From Paramecium tetraurelia (lineage: Eukaryota > Ciliophora > Oligohymenophorea > Peniculida > Parameciidae), in NCBI RefSeq assembly GCF_000165425.1, contig NW_001799277.1, forward strand, positions 310,001 to 374,000: a stretch of 64,000 nucleotides of DNA, read 5' to 3'. The number at the start of each line of letters is the position of its first letter. Within the stretch, counting starts at the first letter, position 1. A program made the translations under genes and the position numbers. Below, piece by piece: positions 52,481-64,000 of the stretch. The notes beneath the pieces were generated by a model. That model worked only from the letters and a program-made list of their open reading frames with translations. It was not told the DNA's origin and did no database searches.

Positions 52481-54018
52481 TGCTTGAAGATCACCTAGTT
52501 GAAGCATTGCACTTATTGAAAAAATAACCACAACATCGATGCAAAATGGAAATTGATCTATTAGTTCACTTTACATAAGAACTTCCCTTTTTTAAATAAT
52601 ATTAAAACTCAGAGAATGGATTGCAAATTCATCACGAATGTTGTAAACACATGTATTTAGAGCGGTTCTAAGCAACTGATATTGTATTTCATGTAGGTAT
52701 GGAGAATCTATTAATAATACAGATTCGATTGGCACAAAATTTTATGTGATTCTGGATGGTCAAGTAGAAGTGTTGATTAAAAGAAGAGGTTATGATGAAT
52801 TAGAATCTGTAAGAATTTTGAGACAGGGAGAATCTTTTGGAGAGTTGGCTCTTATTCATAGATAACCAAGATTAGCAACTATTCGTTGTGTTAATAATTG
52901 CTACTTTGCTGTTCTAGATAAACAGTAGTTTCAATATATTTTGCATTATGAGTAAACCAAAAAGATAGAATAAGTAGAAATAATATTAATAATTTAGAAC
53001 ATAGATTATTTTGCTTAGATTTCTATATTTAATTAACTTAATAGAACTTAGTTAACTTAGATTTATTTGAATTCGTTTCTGTATGAGTATGAAAAAAATT
53101 AGATTGTGTTGCAAGAAGGAGAGAAGTCAGATAGTTTTTTAATTGTTAAAACTGGCCTATTTTAAGTGCGCAAGTAAATGAATAAATCTAGTCCTTTAAT
53201 TGTAATATATATTCCATTGATTTTAGCTATTTGAAATTGGAGAATTGTAAGTATTTGGGTTCTATTATCTCTTCAATAAAATTCCATATGAATACTCTAT
53301 TATTTGCCTCAGTTCAAAGGGACAAATATATAAGATACATAGAACGTCTTTGATTGAAAAAATATTTGAAAGACATACGGAGGATTTGGAAAAACATATG
53401 TAAGAAATTAATTGCTATGTCAATTATAAAGTTCATTAAGAATAAAATACTCATCTTAAATACCCTAGATATTTTCAAATAAAAACTTCTTGTGATTAGG
53501 ATAAAGAGATTTAGGAAGAACGTGTTAAGAGTTGTAAAAGTAAAGAATACAAAAATTAAAATTTAAAAAGTAGAAGTGAATTGATAAGATAAAAAATGGA
53601 TACGATGATAGAGCAATCCAAAAGAAAATTAGGATTAAAATCTAGCCTCCCAAAATTAAATAGTTTATTCGAAATTTTCCTCAAATCTCATAGAGGATTC
53701 AAAGACAGCCAAAGATAAAATCTTTCTTCCTTGAAAGAATCCCTGACTAGACAATTTGGAAGTAGTAGTCACTTTTATCACAATGAAGATCAACCCATTA
53801 ATCCTTTTATAACTTTCAGGAGCAGCAGTCCTACAATGAAAAATTAAGGAAGGCATTTCCTAACACTTAAACCATAAAACAGTTAGAGAACTATAGTTAA
53901 ATCTAGTCAACATTTTAATTAAAATCTCCAATTTTAGGAATACAACACCCCAAAGCATTAGAAAAATTATATATCCTTAAGTCCAAATGTTATCAAACTT
54001 AAAGTGTATAAACATTGA
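52481..54018 (+). CDS. Cytosolic cyclic-nucleotide-binding-domain protein
   Basis: About 495 residues. A first cNMP-binding domain runs from about residue 60 (FQATDIVFHVDSIGTKFYVILDGQVEVLI; GESFGELALIHRQPRLATIRC). Here GELAL plus PR corresponds to the phosphate-binding cassette, with the Arg that contacts the cyclic phosphate. A second, weaker one follows (QIVLQEGEKSDSFLIVKTGLFQV), lacking a clear cassette. No kinase or TM region; the C-terminal 190 residues are basic and Ser-rich. Introns: 52697-52722 (26 nt) and about 53,208-53,232 (25 nt). Proteins like this may act as PKA-regulatory-like sensors or ciliary cNMP sensors; the lack of an inhibitor site leaves the role open. It ends 31 bp from the convergent calcium-channel gene. 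Confidence 0.85.
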
Positions 54019-54049
54019 CTCTTTATTATTTTAAATAATGAAAATAAAG

Positions 54050-57000
54050 TCAAATATCTATATGCATTTAATGACCAGAAGTAAGTCCTTAAGTATTGAA
54101 TTAACTAGGTCTTTAGGTTTAATCGGGAGAATCGTCCTGTTCACTACTATGTGCTCCACTTGAAAAGTCTCTTAAAACATGAACTTCATTTTTTCTTTTT
54201 TCTTTCAATTCATCAAGTTTCCACTTCATTCTTCTCATTATAATGAAGGCACTATTAATATCCTCACTCGTCCAAGCACTAGTCTTGGCATTCTCTAATT
54301 GCTCAATCAATTACAACCTTTTCTTAATCAAATCCTTAGTCGCCTTAACTAATTTTTTTGGTTCTAATCTAAAATTAAATTATCAATTAGATATTACTCT
54401 GTATCTTCACCATATTTTCTAGTTAGGATGTTGTGAGAAAGTACTTCCAGAACATCATAAAAAAAATACATGGCTGTTTGGTTTTTGATATAGACTGGTA
54501 ATCTAAACTGGTTAATAAATTTTCTTTTCTCCATTTGTGTTAATAGTAAACCTTTCCACTAAATTTATACATATTATAATTACTCCTAAGGGTTTAGGCA
54601 ATTTAATCATAAAACGATCCAAATCTAATGCTTTAATCAATCCAGAACCAGTTTAATCATACAACTTCCAAATTTCAATGAATGCCTGTATATGATTAGT
54701 AGATATAGAAGAAGCTTCATCCTTCTAAATAATTTCGTACCCTTACACAATAATGGCAACAAATAAGTTAAGCATAATCATGGCAAATATCATCTAGAAA
54801 CTCACCATATAAGCGACACCATACCAAAATCCACAACCATTAAAACCATATGTTTAGTAGTCAGTTAATAGATTTTCTGAGAAACACACATTATTAGGTC
54901 TTATCTATCTCACTAAATCTGCCTAGACCTAATCCCATTATTCGCCAGTACTACATTTGAATAAAGTGAAAAATGCCTTGCCCAAAGAAGAGAAGTTAAT
55001 AGCATCAGTTAAACCAGTTGTTGACCATTTTACATATGGAAATAGATTGATTCCTAAGACAGCAAACATAAACAAAATGATTGATAATAGACCACCAATA
55101 TTTGCTAATTAACTTACTGTGAGGAAGAATGTTTCAAATATAGCTTTAAGACTCCTTGCTGATCTAATTAATCTCATGATTCTAACAATTCTGAAAGAAC
55201 GAAAGACACTTATAACAGTACCAAAAGCAGTTAAAATAGACATTTACTCCAATACGGATCCTGCTATACTTAAGATAACTACTACAAAGTCAAATCTATT
55301 GAATGGCTCTGCAAAGTATTGCCAACCTAATGCAATTAGTTTAATTAGCATTTCAGTTGTGAATATACCCAAAAATGCTAAATTGGAATAAGATATAATT
55401 GTATTAAGCACTTCAGGCTATCTGACATATTGTAACATAAACAAAATAGTATTGATTGTAATAAGAATGAAGATCATGGAGTCAAAATATTTGTGATTTA
55501 TTATTTAGAACATTTTTGCTCTAAACCATTAGTCACTCATTCTTTAATTAATTTATGGTTTAGCATAATAAATTCTTTCTTTAATGTCTACCCATTCCTG
55601 TTATTCAAGAGTCATATAAAAATATCCACGTAATTTGTCTGTTTCAGAATTGAAAGCATCCAAGACAACACCAGCAAATAAGTTCATAACAAAAAATGAT
55701 CCAATAATTACGAATCCAATATAAAATAAGGACCAATACATATTATAATTATATATTGGTTGTTAATCAATACCAACACTGTCAATTCCTTAATACATTT
55801 AGTCTAACCACCCTTCTGTTGTTGAAATTACGAATAATGAACTAATTGAATTTAGAGCATTATCAAAATTATAATCGGCATTAACCCAATTTCCTCCATA
55901 ATCAAAACAGTCATATTTACCAACAATCTTATAGTCACCAACCTTATGAATATCACAAGAGTAAAAGGCTCCTTTAAAAAAATTGGTACCAAATATTCCA
56001 AACATCCCATAAAATACCAAACTAACCAATATCAGATTGAAAATCTTTGACAAACTAAGGATCAAAGCATTGATAGCAATTTTTAAACTATCACTTCTTG
56101 AAACTAATCTCAAAGGACGCAATACTCTAAAAATTCTAAGAATTTTAAATATTTAGAGGTTTGCTTCAGAAAATATGCTTACCCAACTAAATATTATAAC
56201 TATAAAATCCAATACATTTGCATAATCTCTCATGTAACTGAATTCTCCATTAAAAAAAAATCCATAAGCTAATATTTTTAATAAAGCTTCAGCTGTAAAT
56301 ATAATTGTAACAACTAAGTCTATCTCTGTTAATACTGCTGAATTATTCTCTTAAAGTGGATCATCCAAAGCCAAAAGAACAGATGAAACCAAGATCATGA
56401 GAATAATGAATCCTATAACCTATGATTTGTTAATAAATCTAAAAGCAAATCTTCTAATTTTAGATGTTTAATCGAATATAAAAAGTGAGGTACCCACTAT
56501 GAGAACTCCTTCTAAATGATCTTAGGCTGAAGAGGTATCGTGTTTACTGAAAACACTGGATTTCTTATCTGATTGTTACTAAGATTGATGAAGCGAAACT
56601 TATGGTTAATAACCATCTTAAAATGTCAAAGGCCCTTAACTTTACAATTACATTTTTTGTTCCATTTGTTTTATATACTCTTCATCGCCTGAAGAATCAT
56701 CGCTGATCTCCTCAGGATCAACTATCTCAGCAGTATCAAAGAATCTTTTAATCAATTTCTTTTATTTTGTTTCCTTTCTCACTTCAAACCTGGCCTAATC
56801 ATACTTTGCTAAAAAAAAACAAGCAACATCAGAATTTTGATGTTGTCCAATGTAATTCTGATTTATTTTTAATTTCTTCTAATGTTCTGGATGTACTTAC
56901 TCTGGCTTTGGAGATTTATGCTTAATTTTTTCATCAGGATCAAACACCTTTATTGATGATCTAAATTATTCAACTAATTGTTAAAAATTCAATTTTCTCA

Positions 57001-59386
57001 TCTTGTCCTACAATTTCTTTTCAGTTTCAATTGCCTTTTATCCAAAATTATAAATTAAAATGGCTATGAATAATTTCAGGAGAATTAGATTACCCATAAT
57101 CACTACAGCTATAAAAAAGATTAACGGCCACCATTGATCTGATTTATACATATATAAATAAGTTAAGATATTCCATGACTCTGAAGTTAATAAAGCAAAA
57201 ATAGTAATCATAGCATCAAAGAATGTATCAAAATTCAATCTAACATCTGGAATATTGTATGCAAACAATTCCATACCAACCAGTGATGCTATAACCATGA
57301 AGAGAAGCAGCAACATTGTAAAAAAACTGATTGCCTCTAGAGTTGTTGCAATTGCTATAAGAATTTCTCTCAAAGAATTCCATGACCTTGCCAATTTGAA
57401 TATTCTAAATACTCTCAATGTTCTAAAAGCTGAAACAGCCGTTATCGATCCTCCTGATACTGATATTTCAGCAAAATCTAATACTTACTCTACTAAAGAG
57501 ATTGCCACTATGAAAGCATCGAATATGTTCATGTAATCCTTGAAATATTCTGATATTCCCAAGGCAAAGAATTTCAACACCATTTCAAAGACAAAGAATA
57601 ATGTGAAGGCCAAATTGAGATATGACAATATTGTTATTTCTGATTCTGGTTGTGGATATCTGTCCATAGCCAAAACTACAGTATTAGCAGCTATAATGCA
57701 ATTGACTACAATAGTGAAAGCAAGAGATTCAATAAACCTTAGAAAGAATTATTTGAATTTAGTATCGAAATTAGTTCCTTTGTCATCATTCACATCTAAA
57801 GTGTATAAGGATGGATCAAAAAAATTAATTTATTATTTCTCCTTCTTAACCTTTCTATTAAATTGATCTTGCAAAATCTTCAATTGTTCTGCTCTCCCTT
57901 AAAATTTGCTTGGCTTCAAGACTTGCTTTATAATTTCCTCTTTTTTCTTTTAAGTCTCTTCATCTGAATCAGAATCATCTGAAGGTACTAAATCAGCTAT
58001 GTTTTGGGTTGGATGAATTTAAGCATTCTATCGTTCTTTCTGTTTCTTTTCTTTTCTCTATTGTTTTCTTTGTTGTTCCTCTTTAAGTAATTCTTATCTT
58101 CGTTCTGATTGATTCTTTAAGAAGGAATCATTGATGACAGCTAGAATTAGATTGATTGTAAAAAATGATCCTATCACAATTAATAGATTAAAGTAAACAT
58201 AAACCAAAATAGGATTAACAGCGTCAATTAATTAAGTGACCATAGTTGACCATCCTTCTGTAGTGAGAGCTTAGAAGATGGTAAAAGTGGCAGTTAAAAT
58301 ATTATCAAAAGTAGTGTATGAGTAACTTAATTCAGGGATAGGAGTGTCTTAATTAGGAAGATTGTAATTGATAGGGTTGCCACAAAACTCATTATCTGGA
58401 CAATCTGAGTCTGAACTACATAAATGAGTGATTAATGGATCTGCTGGCCAAGTTCCATTTACTGGAAATTATGTAAATCTACATCTATTCTCATAAGCAC
58501 CTGCAAATAATTGCAATCCTAATATTCCAAAGATTACTAAGAGATACAACAAAAAAACTAGGACATTACCTAAATTAGGCAAGGAATCCAATAAAGAAGC
58601 CACTAGAATTCTGAGACCAGGAACTGATTTAATTGATCTCAATGGTCTCAAAATTCTGATGGTTCTAATTGCACTAAGGTTAAAACTACCAACCAAAGAG
58701 AGAATACTGGTTCCAACAACTGCAAAATCTAACACATTCCAACCATCTCTCAAATATGTATGTTTTTCAAAAAGGAATCCCATTGCCAATATTTTTAGAA
58801 TGAATTCTAACAAAAATACAGATGTAAAAAAGTATTCCATTTAATTTCTTACATATGTCAATTCAGACTGATTAGAAGTTCCATTTACTCTGAAATCATA
58901 ATTCTGCATGGCCAAGGATATGGTGTTCAGAACTATAATTAGAGTAATAACTTTATCAAACCAGTGCCAAGTTACTATCCAAACACAATACTTTCTTATA
59001 ATGTTCGATTCATTTAGAACATACAATGAATTTTTGCCAAAACTATATTTCTTTTCGTGCATATAGAAATTATGTTCCTCCAGTCGGTCACCTGATTACG
59101 AGTTCTAGGGTTTTTTGCGAATCCCCAAATCCTCTTAATTTACATAATATTAGAATTTGAAGAAATTCATGCCAAACATGTCCTCAGCCTTCATTGTACT
59201 CTTTCTTTTTAAAACCTATCTTTTCACTTGTATTGGTGATTTATGAGCCTTCACTGCATCATGTTCATCTTTCCCAAAATTATCTTCCCTCTATTGATTT
59301 TCTCTCTCCTCTGCCTCATCTTTTTCAGAATTATCTTTTTATTCTGATTCTTCAGAAATTTTATCATTTTCATCGTTCTCACTCAT
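54050..59386 (-). CDS. Four-domain voltage-gated Ca2+ channel alpha-1 subunit (EEEE filter)
   Basis: About 1,750 residues with four homologous six-TM domains. S4 sensors are visible, for example AIRTIRILRPLRSIK (I) and RVLRPLRLVSR (III). The pore-loop sites are TTEGW (about 58,250), TSESW (about 57,180), TTEGW (about 55,815) and STGEQW (about 54,940): glutamate in all four domains, the high-voltage-activated Ca2+ channel filter rather than the DEKA of sodium channels. After IVS6 is an EF-hand-like segment (IEIWKLYDQTGSGLIKALDLDRF), as in Cav pre-IQ regions. The cytosolic N-terminus is highly acidic. In Paramecium such channels sit in the cilia and drive the action potential and swimming reversal. 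Frame phase is the same at five points from 59,062 to 56,122; one 25-nt intron near the 3' end restores the C-terminal frame. Confidence 0.93.
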
Positions 59387-59521
59387 TATAAAATAAAATA
59401 AAATAATTTGTAAAATGAAATATAATCTCTTTAAATAAATGAAAAGTAACTAATACTTAGATATTTATAATTATTGATCAGTACAATTTAAAATAGCTAT
59501 TTACAAAAGATTAAAATTAAA

Positions 59522-60321
59522 ATGATAAACAGAAATAAATCTCAATTTTCAAGATACTCATCTCTCGATAAAATAATATAAATGTGAGTTTAAACAAAAT
59601 AAAAAATGAACAGAAACTCCTCCTTTAGATCTCATCTTTAAAAAGTAGTATAATCATTACATTCAACTTTTTAAAGCATACAGGGACGAAGTATATAATG
59701 ATGCGTTAAGCCAAATTCACTAAAATGAAGCCAATTTTCTTGGATCCAAACCTTAAAAATAAATTGAATTATATGGATCAGCTATCCTGATGTTATAAGA
59801 GTATCTAAAGGAAAAATTCAACAATTTTAAAATTAACTCTGATCAGCAAAGCATTTAATAAAGTTTAAAGATCAAAATAGTATTATTTCAAAAACATTAA
59901 TTAAAACACACAAAATTATCTTCAGAATCTTATTCAAATACTATAACTCAAACGCAATCACTAGTATATTAGCATATCATAGAAAAGTTTAATAATTTAT
60001 TTCCGTGTGAGGTGAGGGATTGAAGACTATAATATTCAAATTTAGACAAGCTTATTCAAAATTAATAATTTAATCAAAGAGTAAAAAAATTATGTTAAAT
60101 GGATTTCTGAGAAATTTAAAGGCATATCTTTTTTAAAAATTTCCTGCTATTTTTAACAAAATTATACATATGATTAGTACTACTATAATTATTAATTGTA
60201 AGTCTTGATATAGAAGTGTATACAGAAAACTTAAGACGATTATCTCAACTGTCAAGTAGAGAAAACAGAATTATCAATTAATACTGAATAAAAAATACTG
60301 AGGACTCATTAACAAAAATGA
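59522..60321 (+). CDS. Hypothetical helical protein, N-terminus unresolved
   Basis: The supported part runs from about 59,610 (after an in-frame TGA) to TGA 60319-60321. It reads as a helical, Gln/Lys-rich protein (AYRDEVYNDALSQIHQNEANF, LYGSAILMLQEYLKEKFN), with a 34-nt intron at about 60,012-60,045 that joins FNNLFPCE to TSLFKINNL. The likely first ATG (59522) opens a Ser-rich exon ending at a GTGAG donor, but no GT...AG choice I tried joins it in phase to the main frame. So the start is uncertain, or a base is missing. No domain recognised. It converges on the PAS-like gene, 69 bp away. Confidence 0.45.
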
Positions 60322-60390
60322 TAAAGAATTTTGAAGATATTAACAGATTTTTCATAATTATTTAATTGTATTAATTTATAACCAAATATC

Positions 60391-63300
60391 TCATGTTAAA
60401 TTATGCTTAATGATAATTTATTTTATAGTTCTATCTAGTTGGCTGTCTAGAAACAACGATGTCTGAGGCATTAACAAAATAAATTTAAGTACCAATTTAA
60501 ATTCTTGGTGGTAGATTTATGTGATGATTTTGTAAATTAACCCTATAGAGATTAGATATAATATAATTGCACAAATGTTAATAATCTAAATTACTCAAAA
60601 TATGTACCAATATTTGATCAATAAGGTTATAAGTAAAACGAACTAATTCATCCTAAAATTATAGTTTGATATTAGAAACAGCATCATAACTTATGAGTCC
60701 AATCTCAAGTTGTTCATTAAGTGTATATGACTAAATACTAAAGTTTTATGAATTTTTGTATTCAGTAAGTAATTCATTTCTTACAGTATTTAAAGCAAGT
60801 TGAAACCCTCTTCTAACAACTCCATCATAGAGTGAATCACAATGCATTTAGGCACTTTCTATCTTAAACTAAATTAAAAAATCTTTAGAATAATTACATC
60901 TGGAAGGAATTCACAAACATCATTCTGCATTAGTTATTCTATCTTATTTATAAATGCATCGGATGTTATCAATGTTGATGGATCAAATTCTGACATTTAA
61001 GCTAAAAATTGATTAATCGTTTCGATATGTTCGAAAAATACTTAAATAAAATAAGTAGTATCTTTAATAAAAAAGAAGGCTTATGAATTTTTATTGGATA
61101 CTACATATATGATTTACCTCACACTAAAAACACCAGTCGATGCAATACTTACATCGCATAAGGTGTTGAAGAAATTTGTAGTATCTGGATATTTGACAAA
61201 GTATGATTCCCCCAAAGATGTAGATATGAAACACAATCCAAAGCATAAAGCATATATGGTTGAATATATCACTAAAGATGGTAGTTTTGTAGTAGACTGA
61301 TTAAAGTTTAGATTTGTTGCTTTCTATCTCTATTTTTACCCTTTCTAATTTTAGGCAATCTTCTCTTTTCTTATATCTTCTGCAGCTAAGAATTTCTCTT
61401 TCAAGTCAATATCAAATTGGTATTTAAATAAAACATCTGAATCTTTGATTACTAGTGAGGATATGCCCTTATATCTGTCAATGTCCCTTTGTACCCACAC
61501 TATTTCTAACATTGAAAACAGCTAAATAAATTGGTCATACTACTGCAAGTATTAGTTGTGAAACTTTACTATGATTGACAATAACAGAAAACCTATAATC
61601 AATATAGGTATCATCAAAGACAACCATTTTTCCTTAACAGTAATAGATCTTTACACAGAATACGATAGCATATCCTAATTTACTATTGTTAATTATTCAT
61701 AAAAAGTCTGATAATTTCCAAACAAATACACAAAAAATCCTGAAGTTGGATCTAAGGATGTAAAGATGTTTAAATAATCAAGTAATACAAATTAATAAGC
61801 TGCTTCTAAAGAAAGGTAGATCGCCTCTCTTGCAGATACATTTCTATCAGATGTAGTTGTTTATTCAGATTACATAATTGTAAAATTCTTATCTTAAAAA
61901 AATGGATTTAAATATTTATTTGATAATTACTTTATATAACTAGACTTCAATTCTTCGTAGTTATATGTTATATCATTTTTAGCATATTCTAATTTTTAAG
62001 CTGCTGTTGAGGCATTCATCATACCAATCATATTCAAAATTGCATAAAACATCACAGCATTTTAAGCCACAATGTAATTATCTATTGGTGCTACGATATT
62101 TGATTTTATTTGAACCATATCTAGTTCTTATAAGAACCGATTCAAATCATCAGATGAAAAAATTATCTAAACAATAGAGAAAACAGTAAATAACGCAAAC
62201 AGTACTGTTAAAAATGTTCTAGCTAAAAAATAATTTTTTGAAAATTTCTCAGAAGTAATCAATTTCTAAATCAAATCATATTTTTTAGAATATTTTGATT
62301 TTTTAAAAGCTGCAACTGAACTTACTTAGGATCCAATATCATCAATTTATACAATATTCTAATCCTATTCTTCCAATTACATTTGCATTTTTATATTCTC
62401 TTGCAACTCTTGATCAATATCTTCTATTTATAACTTATCTATCTAATTTTTATTTTCTATTTCATTTTCATTTTCAACTTCTTCCATACTTTCTTCATCT
62501 GCATTTGATGATACATCCTTTTAATCTACAGCCGAAAAAAATTGTTGCTTTGCATCATGATACCTTTTATTATTGTCATATAGCCCCCCTTCAATAGATT
62601 TTGCATCTATTAATTTTTCCCCAGCATCTTTAGGACTTACCAAAGACACATTTGGATAAAATGACTAACTTTAATTCTTTGAATTTGATAAGATTTTTCT
62701 GCCAAATTAACCATCACTTTCTGATTAATCCTGATAAAGATTCATAATTTAATTTTGATTTTCTTATTAATCAAACTCCAAAGCTCTTGGGATGTTAGCT
62801 TAAAATTCATCCTATTCTAAAAATTCTAAATCTTCAAAACCATCATCCTAAAATTAAGTTAAAGATGCTCCAGGAGTGGGAGTAATGACTTCTGTTTGAA
62901 ATGGTGTACTACAGGTTTTCTGATATCTTTTTGCCTCTCTTATCTCTACAATTACATAATTACATAATGTATCTTGTTTTAATTTTCTATTGTGAAATAT
63001 TGCTTCTACAACATATTACTAACTATTTGATTCAGTGTCCCAAGTTTATTTGGAATTCTTAAGTAAACAATCGACCTCTGGCAAAATCATATGAACTTAA
63101 TATTCGCTCTAATCCATTAGTTCCTATTCAAATTCATCATTATCTTAAGAAATTTTAGAGCCATTCATTTCCATAATCATTTACAATTTAGGAAAAATTT
63201 TTGATAAAGGTTATTTATAGAGTGAATCCATTAATTAAGTAATTAACTTAGCTGGATAGCCAATTTTATTGGCAAAGTTTTTGCTTACACTCTAAATTCT

Positions 63301-64000
63301 GTTATTATTGCAACAAAATATAAATGCATTTGAACTATCTTTATTTTAGAAAAAACAAGCAAATGTTAAATCCTATAGATTACTTACATTGATATCAAAG
63401 AAAAAGTCAATAGCTTTGATAAATTTCTTTTGATATCTGCAGTAATTCTAATTTATTAAGCGAAAGAATTTTGAGTAACCTTAGGATAGAAACTGCTATA
63501 CAAATTTTGAATGAATTTAATCAAAATTATTAGGAAGAAGGTGATCTATGGTTTTGAGTTATTTAAATTTCTCCTAATTATATCCAAAAAATTCATGTAT
63601 TTGATTAGAATACTGTCGAATTTATAGTTTATGTGATTTTTCATCAAATCCCACAATTATATAGTCTAATTTACTTGAGAACATATCAAAATTAATTTAC
63701 GATTACATTTTAAATAGTTTTTCATCAGATATAGAAGTTATGGTTGCTAATTTATATGCTTAAAAATAATTGTTCATTACTTCTGACTAATAAAAAGTAT
63801 TGAGTGCTTGCATTTTTCTACCTATGAATTAATATAAATATATATACTTGGGAACTAGAAATAGAGTTTTAGTAGTTCATCTTCAAGATAAGTTAATTTT
63901 GTAATCATCTATTTGGCTGCATTAAACAAATTAAAATTAGAATTTAGCAAAGTTAAGTTAACAAAGAAATCCTTTTTTTTATTAATCATTTTTATAATCT
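60391..64000 (-). CDS. Multi-TM PAS-like ciliate protein, N-terminus beyond right edge
   Basis: Over 1,150 residues within the window and open at the right edge. The N-terminal visible part has a PAS-like sensor region (DYIIVGFDEKSHKLQIRQ, FFGYNQEKF, LLPNNFDQIHSKFVQQFL) and a following domain with QSVSKNFANKIGY. A long acidic Gln/Glu-rich linker comes next (about 62,360-62,880). Then TM helices alternate with extracellular loops: YFLARTFLTVLFALFTVFS, LSLMIPILIIGFLLLSIVI, LVIYSTIYALCFGLCFIS, and IINICAIILYLISIGLIYKI near the C-terminus. This layout is typical of a large family expanded in Paramecium and Tetrahymena with no known function. Two splices matter: a 29-nt intron (60869-60897) and a 22-nt one (60586-60607), which exposes the last TM helix. 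A plus-strand 63-codon frame at 61109-61300 is only its shadow. Confidence 0.75.

Noticed and set aside
60245..60996. Separate minus-strand gene starting MSEFDPST and ending at 60245
   Set aside because: Upstream sequence is in frame with it, and a 22-nt intron at 60586-60607 exposes a TM C-terminus ending at 60391, so it is the 3' part of the PAS-like gene.
61094..61300. Small plus-strand protein with reasonable-looking composition
   Set aside because: The minus strand here is continuous with the PAS-like membrane protein, including a TM helix. The plus frame lacks an ATG at its open start and is a shadow.

Overview
This window is macronuclear-type DNA of a ciliate, most likely Paramecium or a close relative. 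TAA and TAG are read as glutamine throughout long conserved genes, and every supported CDS ends in TGA. Introns are very short: those I could place by reading frame plus homology are 19-38 nt with GT...AG ends. Genes are densely packed on both strands, and several neighbours are only 30-70 bp apart. There is no sign of bacterial or organellar sequence, no tRNA or rRNA gene, and no CRISPR array.

Layout, left to right. 1-10167 (-): most of a giant secreted or surface protein of the fibrocystin-L (PKHD1L1) type, with IPT/TIG, PA14, discoidin-like and G8 domains; its conserved part carries a cluster of frameshifts. 10168-12282: AT-rich, with one short kinase-like ORF. 12283-15143 (+): a cold-shock-domain protein and two small related proteins starting Met-Gly-Cys. 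15665-17824 (-): a KIF6-like kinesin-9 and an upstream small ORF. 18930-24332 (+): an E2F partner (DP), a RING/TRAF zinc-finger protein, and a CaMK-type kinase. 25500-31626 (-): IFT172 and a small basic protein. 32061-41416 (+): a very large Piezo channel. 41456-44574: a coiled-coil protein (-) and an EGF-like/multi-TM protein (+). 45073-50498 (-): a Na+/H+ exchanger with a cyclic-nucleotide-binding domain, and a SEL1L/Hrd3-like protein. 50536-54018 (+): an LYR-motif protein and a cytosolic cyclic-nucleotide-binding protein. 54050-59386 (-): a four-domain EEEE calcium channel. 59522-60321 (+): an unknown protein. 60391-64000 (-): a multi-TM PAS-like protein running off the right edge.

Many products belong to ciliary and membrane-excitability biology: intraflagellar transport (IFT172), a ciliary kinesin family (kinesin-9), a voltage-gated Ca2+ channel, a mechanosensitive channel, a cyclic-nucleotide-linked exchanger and a cNMP-binding protein. 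This may only reflect how common such genes are in ciliates; no operon-like logic is implied.

The observations most worth a second look are: the cluster of about nine frameshifts, nearly all +1 and three exactly at in-frame TGA, in the PKHD1L1-like gene; the pair of small Met-Gly-Cys proteins sharing a KNPIxQRR motif; and a 56-residue polyglutamine in Piezo written almost entirely in reassigned TAA/TAG codons.
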